NCBI RefSeq assembly: GCF_900143075.1
Contig: NZ_FRCY01000001.1
Location: 531,514-595,513, forward strand
Source: Cyclobacterium lianum
GTDB taxonomy: Bacteria; Bacteroidota; Bacteroidia; Cytophagales; Cyclobacteriaceae
Direction: 5' to 3'
Length of the DNA stretch: 64,000 nucleotides
In this document: piece by piece, positions 32,336-41,462 of the stretch
Position numbering within the stretch: the stretch's first letter is position 1
How the letters are laid out: each line of letters starts with the position of its first letter
Translations under genes and position numbers: made by a program
Notes under the pieces: generated by a model
Database searches by the model: none
What the model saw: the letters and a program-made list of their open reading frames with translations, nothing else
What the model was told of the DNA's origin: nothing

Positions 32336-32977
32336 TCAAATCTTGGTATATGCCATCCGTTTGGAAACTTTTTTCATCAAAGCCTGGATAATTTCCTCAT
32401 TGGGACTTTCATTCTGTGCTGCAATGCCGTTGCGGAACTTTACCAGTAGTTCCCCGTCTTCGGCATTGAAAATGGAAAAGTTAATTACGGCCAGCCCGGT
32501 ACCCTCGTTTTTATGTTCGCAATCACCATTTTTTTGCTGCCAGGCCTTGGGTTGGTTGGTCTCATAATAGCCCATTACCACGGCATCCACGCCCAGAATG
32601 CGGGCCAACTCAGTAGGGCTATAGGCCAGGTAGTTTTTATGATCGATACCGGAAGCTTCCAGCCTGGCATTGGATACAAGTGGAGCCTGAATCGCAACAG
32701 AAAGTTTTCCTTTTTCCTGCTTTTGTAGAAACCAGGCGTAAATGGCTTTCTGGATGCTTTCTCCCTCTGATTTTTCCAAATTTGCCAGTTCCCCTGTGCT
32801 GATGGTATCCATTTGCTCCGGAAGCAGGTTTACCTTAGCCAAAAATGGTACCGTTGCTATCGTTTCGTGAGCATCGGCAATTTTTTCAAAGTCTGCATTT
32901 TTAAAAAACTGCAGTTGGCCGCTGACCTGGCTTACCACCATAAAGGTCAGCAAATAAAAACAGATGATCTTTTTCAT
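32336..32977 (-). CDS. Secreted protein of unknown function
   Basis: 213 aa with a signal peptide (IICFYLLTFMVVSQVSG). I do not recognise the family. A central phrase, PTELARILGVDAVVMGYYE, resembles the strand-loop of TolB_N/CsgG-like periplasmic proteins that report a 'LGxDAVVxG' step, and VINFSIFNAEDGELLVKF fits the next strand pair of that fold. The C-terminus is a basic helix. Probably a periplasmic or outer-membrane-associated soluble protein. No operon partner is seen. Confidence 0.75.
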   Translation of the reverse strand: MKKIICFYLLTFMVVSQVSGQLQFFKNADFEKIADAHETIATVPFLAKVNLLPEQMDTISTGELANLEKSEGESIQKAIYAWFLQKQEKGKLSVAIQAPLVSNARLEASGIDHKNYLAYSPTELARILGVDAVVMGYYETNQPKAWQQKNGDCEHKNEGTGLAVINFSIFNAEDGELLVKFRNGIAAQNESPNEEIIQALMKKVSKRMAYTKI

Positions 32978-33370
32978 GGCTAATATTTTTAAAAAGGTAT
33001 ATGTTCAATACTATACATCAAAAAGCTGGAAAAAATCCAACACCGCCTGCATCTTCACGAGACATCTCCCAATCGCTTGCGCGAAGATCCCGCTTGACAA
33101 ATATCGCACATATATTCAAAATAAAAAAATTAAAATTAATAAAAAACAATAATAAATACTATAAAAACATAATAAACAAATTTTAATTTTTGAAAAACAG
33201 TTTTGTATTTATGAAATCGACTCTGCCCGGAGTCAGGCCGGCAATGGGTGAAGCTCGCACAGCGGAATGATCATAAAGCATGCGGGATCCTTCTCCGGAT
33301 TTGGACTCCGGACAGGCTTTCGGGTTACTCAAAGAAAATATATACAGGTGAAGTCACCAGCGGCCGGTGC
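32978..33370. other. AT-rich intergenic stretch
   Basis: No gene or clear RNA seen. The left ~200 bases are very AT-rich (long A/T runs 33115-33190). The right part is GC-richer and contains a small GGTGAAGTCACC palindrome next to the rhlE 3' end. Confidence 0.55.
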
Positions 33371-34726
33371 TCAACTCTTTTTCCACTTGCCCCTGGTTTT
33401 CATCTGGTTGCGGTTTTTCTTGGCCTTGCTGTTTTTGTTGCCGCGCTTCTTTGGCTTGTCTGTTGTCTTTTTGGGAGTGTATTTTTTCTCGTGGAAAGCT
33501 CCCTTGTAATCCGGATCTGTTCCTTTCTTTTGCTTGTCAATTTCCCGCTCATAGGCCTGTTTTTCTGCAAAAGGTGTTTCCAGTATTTTTACACCTTTTG
33601 GTATCCTGCGTTCAGGAACCTGCATGCGGATAATGTCCTCGATTTTTTCAAAATGATACACTTCAGCGGGATTGATAAAAGTAAAGGCCATGCCTTCATT
33701 TTCTGCCCGGCCGGTCCTGCCGATTCGGTGTACATAGTCCTCATAGATCACCGGAACATCAAAGTTTACCACATGGCTTACCATGCTGACATCCAGTCCG
33801 CGGGCAGCCACGTCGGTAGCCACCAATATGCTGATATTGCCTTTCTTAAATTCCTCCATGCTATTGATGCGGGTATTTTGCCCTTTATTCGCATGGATCA
33901 CACGGATACTTCCCGTTCGCTGCTGTTCCAGGTAACGAAATACTGCTTCAGCGTTTTTACGTGACCTGGTAAATACAATGCCTCTCTCGAATTTGCTGTC
34001 CCTGACGATTTTTTCGAGTAAATTAAGTTTTGTTTTGAAATTGGGGACAAGAAACTTTGCCTGAGTGATGGTGGCAGCGGTGGTGGCCTGCTGGGCTACC
34101 TCTACCCGTTCCGGGAATTCTAAAAACTCATGGGACAATTTTTCTATTCTGTCGCTGAAAGTCGCCGAGAACAGCAGGTTTTGTCGCTTTACAGGAATGA
34201 TCTCCAGAATGGAGCGGATCTGGGGAAGGAAGCCCATGTCCATCATTTTGTCCGCCTCATCCAGGACCATGGTTTTGATATCCCGGGTATAGAGAACTTC
34301 CTTTTTGTACAGATCCATAAATCTGCCGGGAGTGGCAATGATGATGTCAACTCCCTCCGCGAGTTTTTCTATTTGTGGTTTGGGTCCCAGACCTCCATAA
34401 AGGCAGGCAAAGCGCAGATCCGTATATTTTCCCAGGTTCCTGATGTCCGCTTCTATTTGCATGACCAGTTCCCGGGTAGGCGCCAGTATCAGTGCCCTGG
34501 GGTGCTGGCCCCGGGCGTATTTGGTTTTATATAGGAGGGGCAGGAGGTAAGCAGCTGTTTTTCCTGTGCCGGTCTGTGCAATGCCAAGGATATCATGTCC
34601 TGCAAGCGCCAGGGGTATGGCTTTTTCCTGGATGGGAGTTGGTCTGGTGTAGCCGATATCCTTAATAGCATTCAATAGTTGGCTATTGAGTTTAAAATTC
34701 TCAAAAGATTGCATTTGATCGGACAT
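33371..34726 (-). CDS. rhlE: DEAD-box RNA helicase, RhlE type
   Basis: 451 aa. All DEAD-box motifs are visible in order: Q motif GYTRPTPIQEKAIP, AQTGTGKT (motif I), PTRELVMQIE, ATPGRFMD, DEADKMMDMGF (motif II DEAD), SATFSDR, and in the second RecA domain ATDVAARGLDV and HRIGRTGRAE. The C-terminal ~50 residues are Lys/Arg-rich and disordered, as in RhlE proteins, and give extra RNA binding. Expected roles are ribosome assembly and RNA turnover. Divergent from pyrC with 202 bases between the starts. The exact subfamily name (RhlE rather than DeaD) is from overall likeness. Confidence 0.92.
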   Translation of the reverse strand: MSDQMQSFENFKLNSQLLNAIKDIGYTRPTPIQEKAIPLALAGHDILGIAQTGTGKTAAYLLPLLYKTKYARGQHPRALILAPTRELVMQIEADIRNLGKYTDLRFACLYGGLGPKPQIEKLAEGVDIIIATPGRFMDLYKKEVLYTRDIKTMVLDEADKMMDMGFLPQIRSILEIIPVKRQNLLFSATFSDRIEKLSHEFLEFPERVEVAQQATTAATITQAKFLVPNFKTKLNLLEKIVRDSKFERGIVFTRSRKNAEAVFRYLEQQRTGSIRVIHANKGQNTRINSMEEFKKGNISILVATDVAARGLDVSMVSHVVNFDVPVIYEDYVHRIGRTGRAENEGMAFTFINPAEVYHFEKIEDIIRMQVPERRIPKGVKILETPFAEKQAYEREIDKQKKGTDPDYKGAFHEKKYTPKKTTDKPKKRGNKNSKAKKNRNQMKTRGKWKKS

Positions 34727-34928
34727 GATTTTATAATTTTATGGAAATTAAAATTGAAATAGGCAAACCACTTGTTTTCTAAACGAGATAACGAATGGCA
34801 TGATATCCAGCTTTTCAAGGGGTAGCTTAAGGTAGGACTGTTGTCCCTGAGAGGTTCCCTGAAGATCATGAAAGGCCGCCCCTGGGCTGCTGGGCAAGTG
34901 GTGAGCGGTAGAGGAAAATAACAGACAT

Positions 34929-36272
34929 ATGAAAAGAATATTGATACGCGGTGCAAATATAGTGAATGAAGGCAAGATAATGGCCGGAGACGCCTACATT
35001 AAGGAAGGGCTGATCTTCGCCATCGGGGGAGACCTGTCCGGATATGAAGCCGATATAGAAATCGATGCGAAAGGCAAATACCTGCTGCCTGGACTGATCG
35101 ATGACCAGGTCCATTTCCGGGAGCCGGGATTGACCCATAAGGCAGAAATATATACCGAAAGCAAAGCTGCGGTGGCAGGTGGCATTACGAGCTATATGGA
35201 GATGCCCAACACAGACCCCCAGACTACCGATCTGGAATTGCTGGAGAAAAAATACAATCTGGCCTCGCGAAAGTCCCTGGCCAACTACTCCTTTTACCTG
35301 GGTGCTACCAATGACAATATAGAAACCATCAAGCAGGTCAATCCAAATACGGTTTGTGGTGTCAAGGTGTTTCAGGGCTCTTCTACGGGAAATATGCTCG
35401 TGGACAATCCGGACAGCCTGGAAAAGATATTCAGGCACTGTCCCATACTGATCGCTACCCACAGTGAGAATGATGGTATCATCAGGGCCAATCTGGAAAA
35501 GTACAAAAAGGAATATGGCGCCGATATTCCTACCCGTTTTCATCCGAAGATCCGATCAGAAGAGGCCTGCTTTGATGCCTCCAAGACCGTGGTGGATATG
35601 GCCAGGATGTACGGCAGCAAGCTCCACGTGCTGCACATCAGTACGGCAAAGGAAGTCCGGCTTTTTGATCAGAGACTACCCCTGGAGGAAAAGCGAATTA
35701 CCGCAGAGGCCTGTGTGCATCATTTGTGGTTTGCTGAGGAGGATTACGAAAAAAAGGGCAATTTTATCAAGTGGAATCCCGCCATCAAAACGGCAGCAGA
35801 CAGAGAAGGCATTCTGAAAGGAGTTTTGGATGGACACATCGATGTGATCGCGACAGATCATGCGCCGCACACCCTGGAAGAAAAATCTCAGCCCTATACC
35901 TCGGCCCCATCAGGTGGCCCTTTGGTGCAGCATTGTCTGCCAGCACTGCTGGAAATGTATCAAGATGGCAAAATCAGTCTGGAAGAAATCGTGCAAAAAA
36001 CCAGTCACAATGTGGCCATACTATTTGAAATTGAAAAGAGAGGCTATCTTCGGCCTGGATACCATGCCGACATGGTGTTGGTAGACCTGGAAGATCCCTG
36101 GGAGGTTAGCAGGGAGAATGTCCTGTCGAAATGCGGCTGGTCTCCTTTTGAAGGCCAGACATTCCGGTCCCGAATCACCCATACCATCGTATCCGGACAC
36201 CTGGCGTACGAAAATGGTACATTCCATGAAGACAAGCAGGGAGAGCGGCTTAAATTTTCGAGAAATGTATAG
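34929..36272 (+). CDS. pyrC: Dihydroorotase (Bacteroidota type)
   Basis: 447 aa amidohydrolase. The entrance motif reads LIDDQVHFREPG, so the first His of the usual HxH is Gln. This is also the case, as I recall it, in the Porphyromonas gingivalis dihydroorotase, which the protein follows along its whole length (for example GSSTGNMLVDN, FHPxIRSEEAC, IATDHAPH). The catalytic Asp in TDHAPH and the later His residues are present. The enzyme closes carbamoyl aspartate to dihydroorotate in pyrimidine synthesis. It is followed by tRNA-His, which has its own promoter. Confidence 0.93.
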   Translation: MKRILIRGANIVNEGKIMAGDAYIKEGLIFAIGGDLSGYEADIEIDAKGKYLLPGLIDDQVHFREPGLTHKAEIYTESKAAVAGGITSYMEMPNTDPQTTDLELLEKKYNLASRKSLANYSFYLGATNDNIETIKQVNPNTVCGVKVFQGSSTGNMLVDNPDSLEKIFRHCPILIATHSENDGIIRANLEKYKKEYGADIPTRFHPKIRSEEACFDASKTVVDMARMYGSKLHVLHISTAKEVRLFDQRLPLEEKRITAEACVHHLWFAEEDYEKKGNFIKWNPAIKTAADREGILKGVLDGHIDVIATDHAPHTLEEKSQPYTSAPSGGPLVQHCLPALLEMYQDGKISLEEIVQKTSHNVAILFEIEKRGYLRPGYHADMVLVDLEDPWEVSRENVLSKCGWSPFEGQTFRSRITHTIVSGHLAYENGTFHEDKQGERLKFSRNV

Positions 36273-36279
36273 CAATATT

Positions 36280-36310
36280 TTGCTTGACTAAAAAAAGCAT
36301 ATTACCTTTG
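36280..36310 (+). promoter_or_regulatory. Promoter of tRNA-His
   Basis: TTG at 36280-36282, 20 bases, then TACCTTTG at 36303-36310: a full match to the Bacteroidota primary-sigma consensus (TTG, 19-21 nt, TAnnTTTG). The tRNA begins about 40 bases downstream. Confidence 0.75.
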
Positions 36311-36349
36311 CACTCTCTTGCGGTAGAAGCACCAAAAGTATACCAGATG

Positions 36350-36423
36350 GTGATTGTAGCTCAGCTGGTTAGAGCGCTGGTTTGTGGCACCAGAGGTCGC
36401 CGGTTCGAACCCGGTCTTTCACC
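36350..36423 (+). tRNA. tRNA-His (GTG anticodon)
   Basis: The cloverleaf can be folded by eye: acceptor GTGATTG, D arm GCTC...GAGC, anticodon stem CTGGT/ACCAG enclosing TTGTGGC (anticodon GTG), five-base variable loop, T arm GCCGG-TTCGAAC-CCGGT, acceptor 3' CTTTCAC and discriminator C. The base before position 1 is G, as tRNA-His needs (G-1 opposite C73). CCA is not encoded. Two neighbouring acceptor pairs (5-68 and 6-67) are T-T mismatches. Confidence 0.9.
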
Positions 36424-36427
36424 CAGA

Positions 36428-36458
36428 CCCTCCCCTGCAACGGGAGGGTTGTTTTTTT
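36428..36458 (+). terminator. Intrinsic terminator of tRNA-His
   Basis: CCCTCCC/GGGAGGG stem with a seven-base loop, then TTGTTTTTTT, starting five bases after the tRNA end. Confidence 0.85.
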
Positions 36459-36670
36459 TAGAATGGTTCTGCCTGCGCCGGTATAATACCAGTTGTCAGG
36501 AGACGGTATTTTGAACTATTTGATACAGATTGCGTTTTTAGTAAACCATGATCAGGTGTTAGATCCATTACAAGCTGTCTCAGATCGCAGCGTTTTCGAT
36601 AGCCCAAACAAGGGTTTGTGGCATATTATTTGAGATTTGTTGTTAGGCATTTATTTAATTTTCAGAAGTC

Positions 36671-36805
36671 ATGTTTCAATTATTTCGCCCCCCGAAAAAA
36701 TTTCCTCAAATCAGATACGTCAATCTGAATCAAATTCAATTGTACATCATGAAGTTTGAGGAGTCGATTAAGAATCTGGAAGAAATCCAGAATGAAAACA
36801 GTTGA
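36671..36805 (+). CDS. Small 44-aa protein of unknown function
   Basis: ATG at 36671 to TGA at 36803-36805. The product starts MFQLFRPPKKFPQIRYVN and ends in a charged helix (MKFEESIKNLEEIQNENS). I do not recognise it. A textbook terminator follows 27 bases after the stop codon, and nothing else in this gap needs that terminator, since the tRNA has its own. An upstream AGAAG-like sequence lies close to the ATG. A small cytosolic protein or a structured RNA with a chance ORF are both possible. Confidence 0.45.
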   Translation: MFQLFRPPKKFPQIRYVNLNQIQLYIMKFEESIKNLEEIQNENS

Positions 36806-36832
36806 ATTTCAGTTATATACTATAAGTAGAGA

Positions 36833-36860
36833 AAAAGGGCATTGAAGCCCTTTTTTTTTT
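36833..36860 (+). terminator. Intrinsic terminator after the 44-aa ORF
   Basis: AAAAGGGC/GCCCTTTT stem, six-base loop ATTGAA, then a run of T residues. Confidence 0.85.
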
Positions 36861-36985
36861 GGGCTAAATTTTTATGAGAAAATACATTTCCTGTCTAAAA
36901 AACTTATTTCTATTAGTTTTTCGAACAATTATTTTTCTTTACGAAGTATTCAAGTATTTTTATAAAAACCACAAAAATTGTTTAA

Positions 36986-38902
36986 ATGAGCTACATACAT
37001 TTCGATAAAACGCAACTCATCAACCTAAATTATTCTTTGGAAAAAGAGATTATCCGATCTAACCGTTCAGGTTGTTATACGAGTACAACGATTATCGGCT
37101 GCAATACCAGAAAATACCATGGCTTGCTTGTGGCTCCTCAGCCGCAGATTGACGGACAGTTGCATGTGCTGCTTTCCAATGTGCACGAGAGCATCGCACA
37201 GAAGGATGCAGTATTTAATCTTGGGATCAACAAGTATCCAGGTAATTATTATCCCAGAGGGCACAAATACCTGGAAGATTTTGATTCCGAACCCATACCT
37301 AAACTGAGCTATCGGGTAGGAGGGGTTTTACTGGAGAAAGAGATCATTCTGGATTCTACTGCAGATAGGGTGATGATCAAATATACCCTACAAGAGGCTT
37401 TGATTCCTACTAAATTAAGAGTTAGTCCATTTTTAGCGTTCAGGGGCTATCATGGGCTTTCCAAGGCCAATACCTACGTCAACAAAAAATTCAAAAAAAT
37501 CAAAAATGGCGTACAGTTCAGGCTTTATGAAGCTTATGATCCCCTCTCTCTGCAGGTTTCTAAAGACAATGTTTTTGTTCCTGTACCTGATTGGTTTTAC
37601 AATATTGAGTACATCAGGGAAATTGAGCGGGGATACGACTACCAGGAAGACCTTTATGTACCAGGGTATTTTGAATTTGATATGGAAAAGGGAGAGTCTG
37701 TCATTTTGTCTGCCGGATTGAAGGAGGCAGACCCGGCCAAGCTACATGCTTCGTTCGAAAAGGAAATCAGCAGGAGAATTCCAAGAGACAACTTCGAAAA
37801 TTGCCTGAAAAATTCTGCGGGCCAGTTTATCAGCAGGAGAGGTGGAGAGACCCGGGTCATCGCCGGTTACCCCTGGTTTGGCTGGTGGGGCAGGGATACT
37901 TTTATCGCATTGCCCGGCCTGACCCTGACCATGGGAGATACGCAAACTTTTCTGGACGTGATGGACTCCATGTCAAAGGACCTGAAAGGCGCTTTGTTTC
38001 CAAATGTAGGTAGTGGCGTGATGACCAACATGAATTCTATTGATGCACCTCTCTGGTATTTTTGGGCCCTGCAGCAATATGTATTGTTTACCGGTGATAA
38101 GGAAACGATTCGTTCAAAGTATTTGGAAAAATGTCGCGGGATCATTGAGGGGTTTAAAAAGGGGACTGCCTTTAACATACACGTTCTTGAAAACGGATTG
38201 CTGTGCGGTGGAGAAGAAGGTATTGCGCTCACCTGGATGGACGCAGTCACCAAAGATGGCCCGGTTACGGCAAGGATGGGCTGTCCTGTAGAGATCAACG
38301 CCCTATGGTACAATGCCCTCTGCTTTTTTCATGAGCTCACCGGAGAGGAAGAATACAGCGAACTCGCGGAACAGGTAGATACATCATTTCTGGAAAGTTT
38401 TTGGAGTGAAAAGAAAGGTTATCTGGCTGACGTAGTGAATGGGGAAGAAAAAGACTGGTCTATTCGCCCGAATATGGTTTTTGCCACCTCGCTACCCTTC
38501 AGCCCATTGAGTAACGAGCAAAAAGACCATGTGCTGGAAGTAGTGAAAACTAACCTGTTTACCCACCGGGGACTCAGGACACTTGCTCCAAGTGACCCCA
38601 GGTATAAGGGTTATTACAAAGGGGATCAATATGAGCGGGACAACGCTTACCACCAGGGCACAGCCTGGCCCTGGCTATTGGGACATTTTGCGGAAGGGTA
38701 TCTCAAATTGCACGGCAAGCAGGGTAAGAAGCTGGTAGAGAACATGATCAGTAGCTTCGACGGGGTAATGACGCAGTACGGGATTGGCACCATCGCCGAA
38801 ATTTATGATGGTGACCCCCCCCATAGGCCAAAGGGATCTATTTCCCAGGCATGGAGTGTGGGCGAATTACTAAGGATGAAATATTTAATCAATAATCTCT
38901 AA
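36986..38902 (+). CDS. Glycogen debranching enzyme (amylo-alpha-1,6-glucosidase, GH133-like)
   Basis: 638 aa. The N-terminal ~270 residues are the beta-rich domain typical of archaeal/bacterial debranching enzymes (SGCYTSTTIIGCNTRKYHGL). The C-terminal (alpha/alpha)6 domain has the family phrase GYPWFGWWGRDTFIALPG, then LTWMDAV, VEINALWYNAL and YHQGTAWPWLLG, where the catalytic Asp/Glu residues lie. The enzyme removes alpha-1,6 branches from glycogen. It opens a three-gene operon with a GT4 transferase (10 bases later) and a GH57 enzyme (3 bases later), a set for glycogen or maltodextrin handling. Confidence 0.92.
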   Translation: MSYIHFDKTQLINLNYSLEKEIIRSNRSGCYTSTTIIGCNTRKYHGLLVAPQPQIDGQLHVLLSNVHESIAQKDAVFNLGINKYPGNYYPRGHKYLEDFDSEPIPKLSYRVGGVLLEKEIILDSTADRVMIKYTLQEALIPTKLRVSPFLAFRGYHGLSKANTYVNKKFKKIKNGVQFRLYEAYDPLSLQVSKDNVFVPVPDWFYNIEYIREIERGYDYQEDLYVPGYFEFDMEKGESVILSAGLKEADPAKLHASFEKEISRRIPRDNFENCLKNSAGQFISRRGGETRVIAGYPWFGWWGRDTFIALPGLTLTMGDTQTFLDVMDSMSKDLKGALFPNVGSGVMTNMNSIDAPLWYFWALQQYVLFTGDKETIRSKYLEKCRGIIEGFKKGTAFNIHVLENGLLCGGEEGIALTWMDAVTKDGPVTARMGCPVEINALWYNALCFFHELTGEEEYSELAEQVDTSFLESFWSEKKGYLADVVNGEEKDWSIRPNMVFATSLPFSPLSNEQKDHVLEVVKTNLFTHRGLRTLAPSDPRYKGYYKGDQYERDNAYHQGTAWPWLLGHFAEGYLKLHGKQGKKLVENMISSFDGVMTQYGIGTIAEIYDGDPPHRPKGSISQAWSVGELLRMKYLINNL

Positions 38903-38912
38903 AAGGGTTTTT

Positions 38913-40193
38913 ATGAAAGTTTTGATGTTTGGATGGGAATTTCCACCCCATATCTCAGGAGGTTTGGGTACGGCCTGCTATGGGTTGGTAAAGGGGATGG
39001 CCCACCACAAACAGGACCTGATTTTTGTCGTCCCCAGGTTATGGGGAGATGAGGATCCTTTGGCTGAATTCGTCAATGCCAGTGATGTGGAAATCGATTA
39101 CCGGGAACGTCGTTTTCGGGATATCTGGAAAAACCTCACCTACCTGGAGGTCAGTTCATTTTTAATCCCTTACCTGAGTCCTGAAGAATACCACAACCAT
39201 ACCGAGCGACTCCTCAGAGATCAGGATGAACTGGAATCCAGCGTGTTGGCGAATAAATTCAGCTTTAGTGGCAAATACGGTAAAGACCTGATCCTGGAAG
39301 TGTCCCGCTATGCATTGGTAGCCGCGCAGATCGCCAAAAACAAGAAATTCGATCTGATCCATGCACATGACTGGCTGTCTTTTCCGGCCGGAATAGCCGC
39401 CAAGAAAATGAGCGGCAAGCCGCTGATCGCCCATGTCCATGCCACCGAGTTTGACCGCTCCGGGCAGACGGTAAACCAACGCGTGTATGATATAGAGCGG
39501 GCAGGTATGGAAGCGGCGGACAAGATCATTGCCGTGAGTCAATTGACCAAAAATACCATCGTCACAAAATATGGTATAGCGGAAGAAAAAGTAGTGGTGG
39601 TGCACAATGCGGTCTTGGATACCAGTATCATCAGGTCCAGGGAGCAAAAGAAAGTACCCGAAAAAATAGTCACTTTCCTGGGTCGGATCACCTTTCAGAA
39701 AGGGCCGGAGTATTTTGTAGAAGCAGCCTATAAGGTGATCAGAAAGGACGACAATGTGAGGTTTGTCATGGCCGGTTCCGGCGACCTCCTGAATCGGATG
39801 ATCCAGCGGGTGGCGGAATTGAGAATTGGTACCAAATTTCATTTTACCGGCTTTCTGAAAGGAGACGATGTGGACAAAATGTTTGCCCTCAGTGATGTCT
39901 ATGTCATGCCCTCCGTATCAGAGCCCTTTGGAATATCTCCACTCGAGGCGGTAAGACACAATACACCGGTGATCATTTCCAAACAATCGGGTGTGGCCGA
40001 AGTGCTTCAAAATGCCGTAAAAGTTGATTTTTGGGACATAGATGCCATGGCAGATGCCATATTTGCACTGCTCCATTATAATGGGATTTCCAAGATGTTT
40101 AAAGAGATGGGCAGGGAGGAGCTAAAGAGGCTAAAATGGGAGCACGTGGCTAAAAAAGTAATCGATATTTATACGCAAACTGTTAATCAATAG
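38913..40193 (+). CDS. GT4-type glycosyltransferase, glycogen-synthase-like
   Basis: 426 aa with a GT-B fold. The N-domain begins VLMFGWEFPPHISGGLG, the glycine-rich loop that takes the donor nucleotide sugar, and includes DLIHAHDWLSFPAG. The C-domain has FLGRITFQKGPEYF, FVMAGSGD and the EPFGISPLEAV motif that binds the donor. Given its place between a debranching enzyme and a GH57 amylase, it most likely makes an alpha-1,4-glucan or a related glucoside; sucrose- or trehalose-like products are possible. Cytoplasmic. Confidence 0.88.
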   Translation: MKVLMFGWEFPPHISGGLGTACYGLVKGMAHHKQDLIFVVPRLWGDEDPLAEFVNASDVEIDYRERRFRDIWKNLTYLEVSSFLIPYLSPEEYHNHTERLLRDQDELESSVLANKFSFSGKYGKDLILEVSRYALVAAQIAKNKKFDLIHAHDWLSFPAGIAAKKMSGKPLIAHVHATEFDRSGQTVNQRVYDIERAGMEAADKIIAVSQLTKNTIVTKYGIAEEKVVVVHNAVLDTSIIRSREQKKVPEKIVTFLGRITFQKGPEYFVEAAYKVIRKDDNVRFVMAGSGDLLNRMIQRVAELRIGTKFHFTGFLKGDDVDKMFALSDVYVMPSVSEPFGISPLEAVRHNTPVIISKQSGVAEVLQNAVKVDFWDIDAMADAIFALLHYNGISKMFKEMGREELKRLKWEHVAKKVIDIYTQTVNQ

Positions 40194-40196
40194 GAT

Positions 40197-41405
40197 ATGA
40201 GAACCATTTGTTTTTACTTTCAAGTACATCAGCCATTCAGATTAAAGCCGTATCGATTTTTTGAGATTGGGGATGATCATGATTATTGGGACGATTATTC
40301 CAATCGGAACATCATGAATAAAGTGGCTAAGAAATGCTATCTCCCCATGAACCAACTTTTACTGGAGCTTATTCATAAATTTCAGGGAAAGTTTAAGGTT
40401 TGCTTTTCTCTCTCGGGATGTATACTTGATCAAATGGAAGCCTATGCCCCGGAGGTGTTGCGCAGCTTTCAGGAGCTGGTGGATACCGGGCATGTAGAGC
40501 TGCTCAATGAAACCTATTCTCATTCGCTTTGCGCACTCAAAAGCGAGTCTGAATTCAAGCATATGGTTCAATTGCACCAAGAGAAGATCAAACATCACTT
40601 TAAAGGCTATGAGCCAAAGGTCTTCAGAAATACAGAGCTCATCTACTCCGACAGCATTGGAGAGATGGTAGCGGGTATGGGCTTCGACGGCATCCTTTCT
40701 GAAGGTGCCAAACATATATTGGGATGGAAAAGTCCGAATTTTGTGTATGTCAATGCACATGAACCGAAGCTGAAAGTATTGCTCAAAAACTTCCGTTTGA
40801 GTGACGACATAGCGTTTCGATTCGGAGAAAAAACCTGGTCAGACTACCCCCTTACAACAGATAAATTTATCGGTTGGCTCAACCAGGTCCCGCAGGAAGA
40901 CGAAGTGATCAACCTGTTTATGGATTATGAAACTTTCGGAGAGCACCAATGGAAAGAAACCGGCATCTTTGAGTTCATGCGACACCTTCCGGAAGCAGTG
41001 TTGAATCGAACCAATTTTGGTTTTTCTACACCCTCGGAGGTTATCGCCAATGCCTCACCCGTGGGTAAAATAAATGTGCCGATCCCAATTTCCTGGGCAG
41101 ATGAAGAACGTGACCTGACAGCCTGGCTGGGCAATGACCTTCAGGATGAGGCCTTTGACCGCCTGTTTGAACTGGAGGCAAGTGTAAAGCGATCCAGTAA
41201 TCCGGAGATCCAGCGAGACTGGCTATACCTGCAGACCAGCGACCACTTTTATTACATGTGTACCAAGTTCTTTTCAGACGGGGATATACACGCGTATTTT
41301 AGTCCATATGAAAGTCCATACGAAGCTTTTATCAATTATATGAATGTGCTGAGCGATTTTATCCTGAGACTGAAACAGGATGAAAAGGAGCGCATTGCCA
41401 GTTAA
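40197..41405 (+). CDS. GH57 family alpha-amylase/glucan-acting enzyme
   Basis: 402 aa. GH57 conserved regions are visible: ICFYFQVHQPFR (HQP, region 1), the GHVELLNETYSHSL strand, FRNTELIYSD with nucleophile E147, and FMDYETFGEH with acid/base D243. Family members are alpha-amylases, 4-alpha-glucanotransferases or branching enzymes. At ~400 residues this is the short, alpha-amylase-like kind rather than the longer branching enzymes. No signal peptide, so it acts on internal glucan. It follows the GT4 gene after three bases, and a terminator closes the operon. Confidence 0.9.
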   Translation: MRTICFYFQVHQPFRLKPYRFFEIGDDHDYWDDYSNRNIMNKVAKKCYLPMNQLLLELIHKFQGKFKVCFSLSGCILDQMEAYAPEVLRSFQELVDTGHVELLNETYSHSLCALKSESEFKHMVQLHQEKIKHHFKGYEPKVFRNTELIYSDSIGEMVAGMGFDGILSEGAKHILGWKSPNFVYVNAHEPKLKVLLKNFRLSDDIAFRFGEKTWSDYPLTTDKFIGWLNQVPQEDEVINLFMDYETFGEHQWKETGIFEFMRHLPEAVLNRTNFGFSTPSEVIANASPVGKINVPIPISWADEERDLTAWLGNDLQDEAFDRLFELEASVKRSSNPEIQRDWLYLQTSDHFYYMCTKFFSDGDIHAYFSPYESPYEAFINYMNVLSDFILRLKQDEKERIAS

Positions 41406-41433
41406 GGCTCTACCGTTTCTCAAGCAGGACATG

Positions 41434-41462
41434 CAGCCCCTTCATTCACAAGGGGCTGTTTG
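41434..41462 (+). terminator. Terminator of the glucan operon
   Basis: CAGCCCCTT/AAGGGGCTG stem with loop CATTCAC, then TTTGT. The T run is short, so strength is moderate. It lies between the convergent GH57 and sbcC genes. Confidence 0.7.

Noticed and set aside
33248-33964. 238-codon plus-strand ORF over the rhlE 3' end
   Set aside because: Antisense of the Lys/Arg-rich helicase tail, which opens long hydrophobic frames; no ribosome-binding or family evidence.
35080-35130. Missing first metal-binding His in dihydroorotase (QVH for HVH)
   Set aside because: The same change is present in the Porphyromonas gingivalis enzyme as I recall it, so it is a group trait and not a defect.
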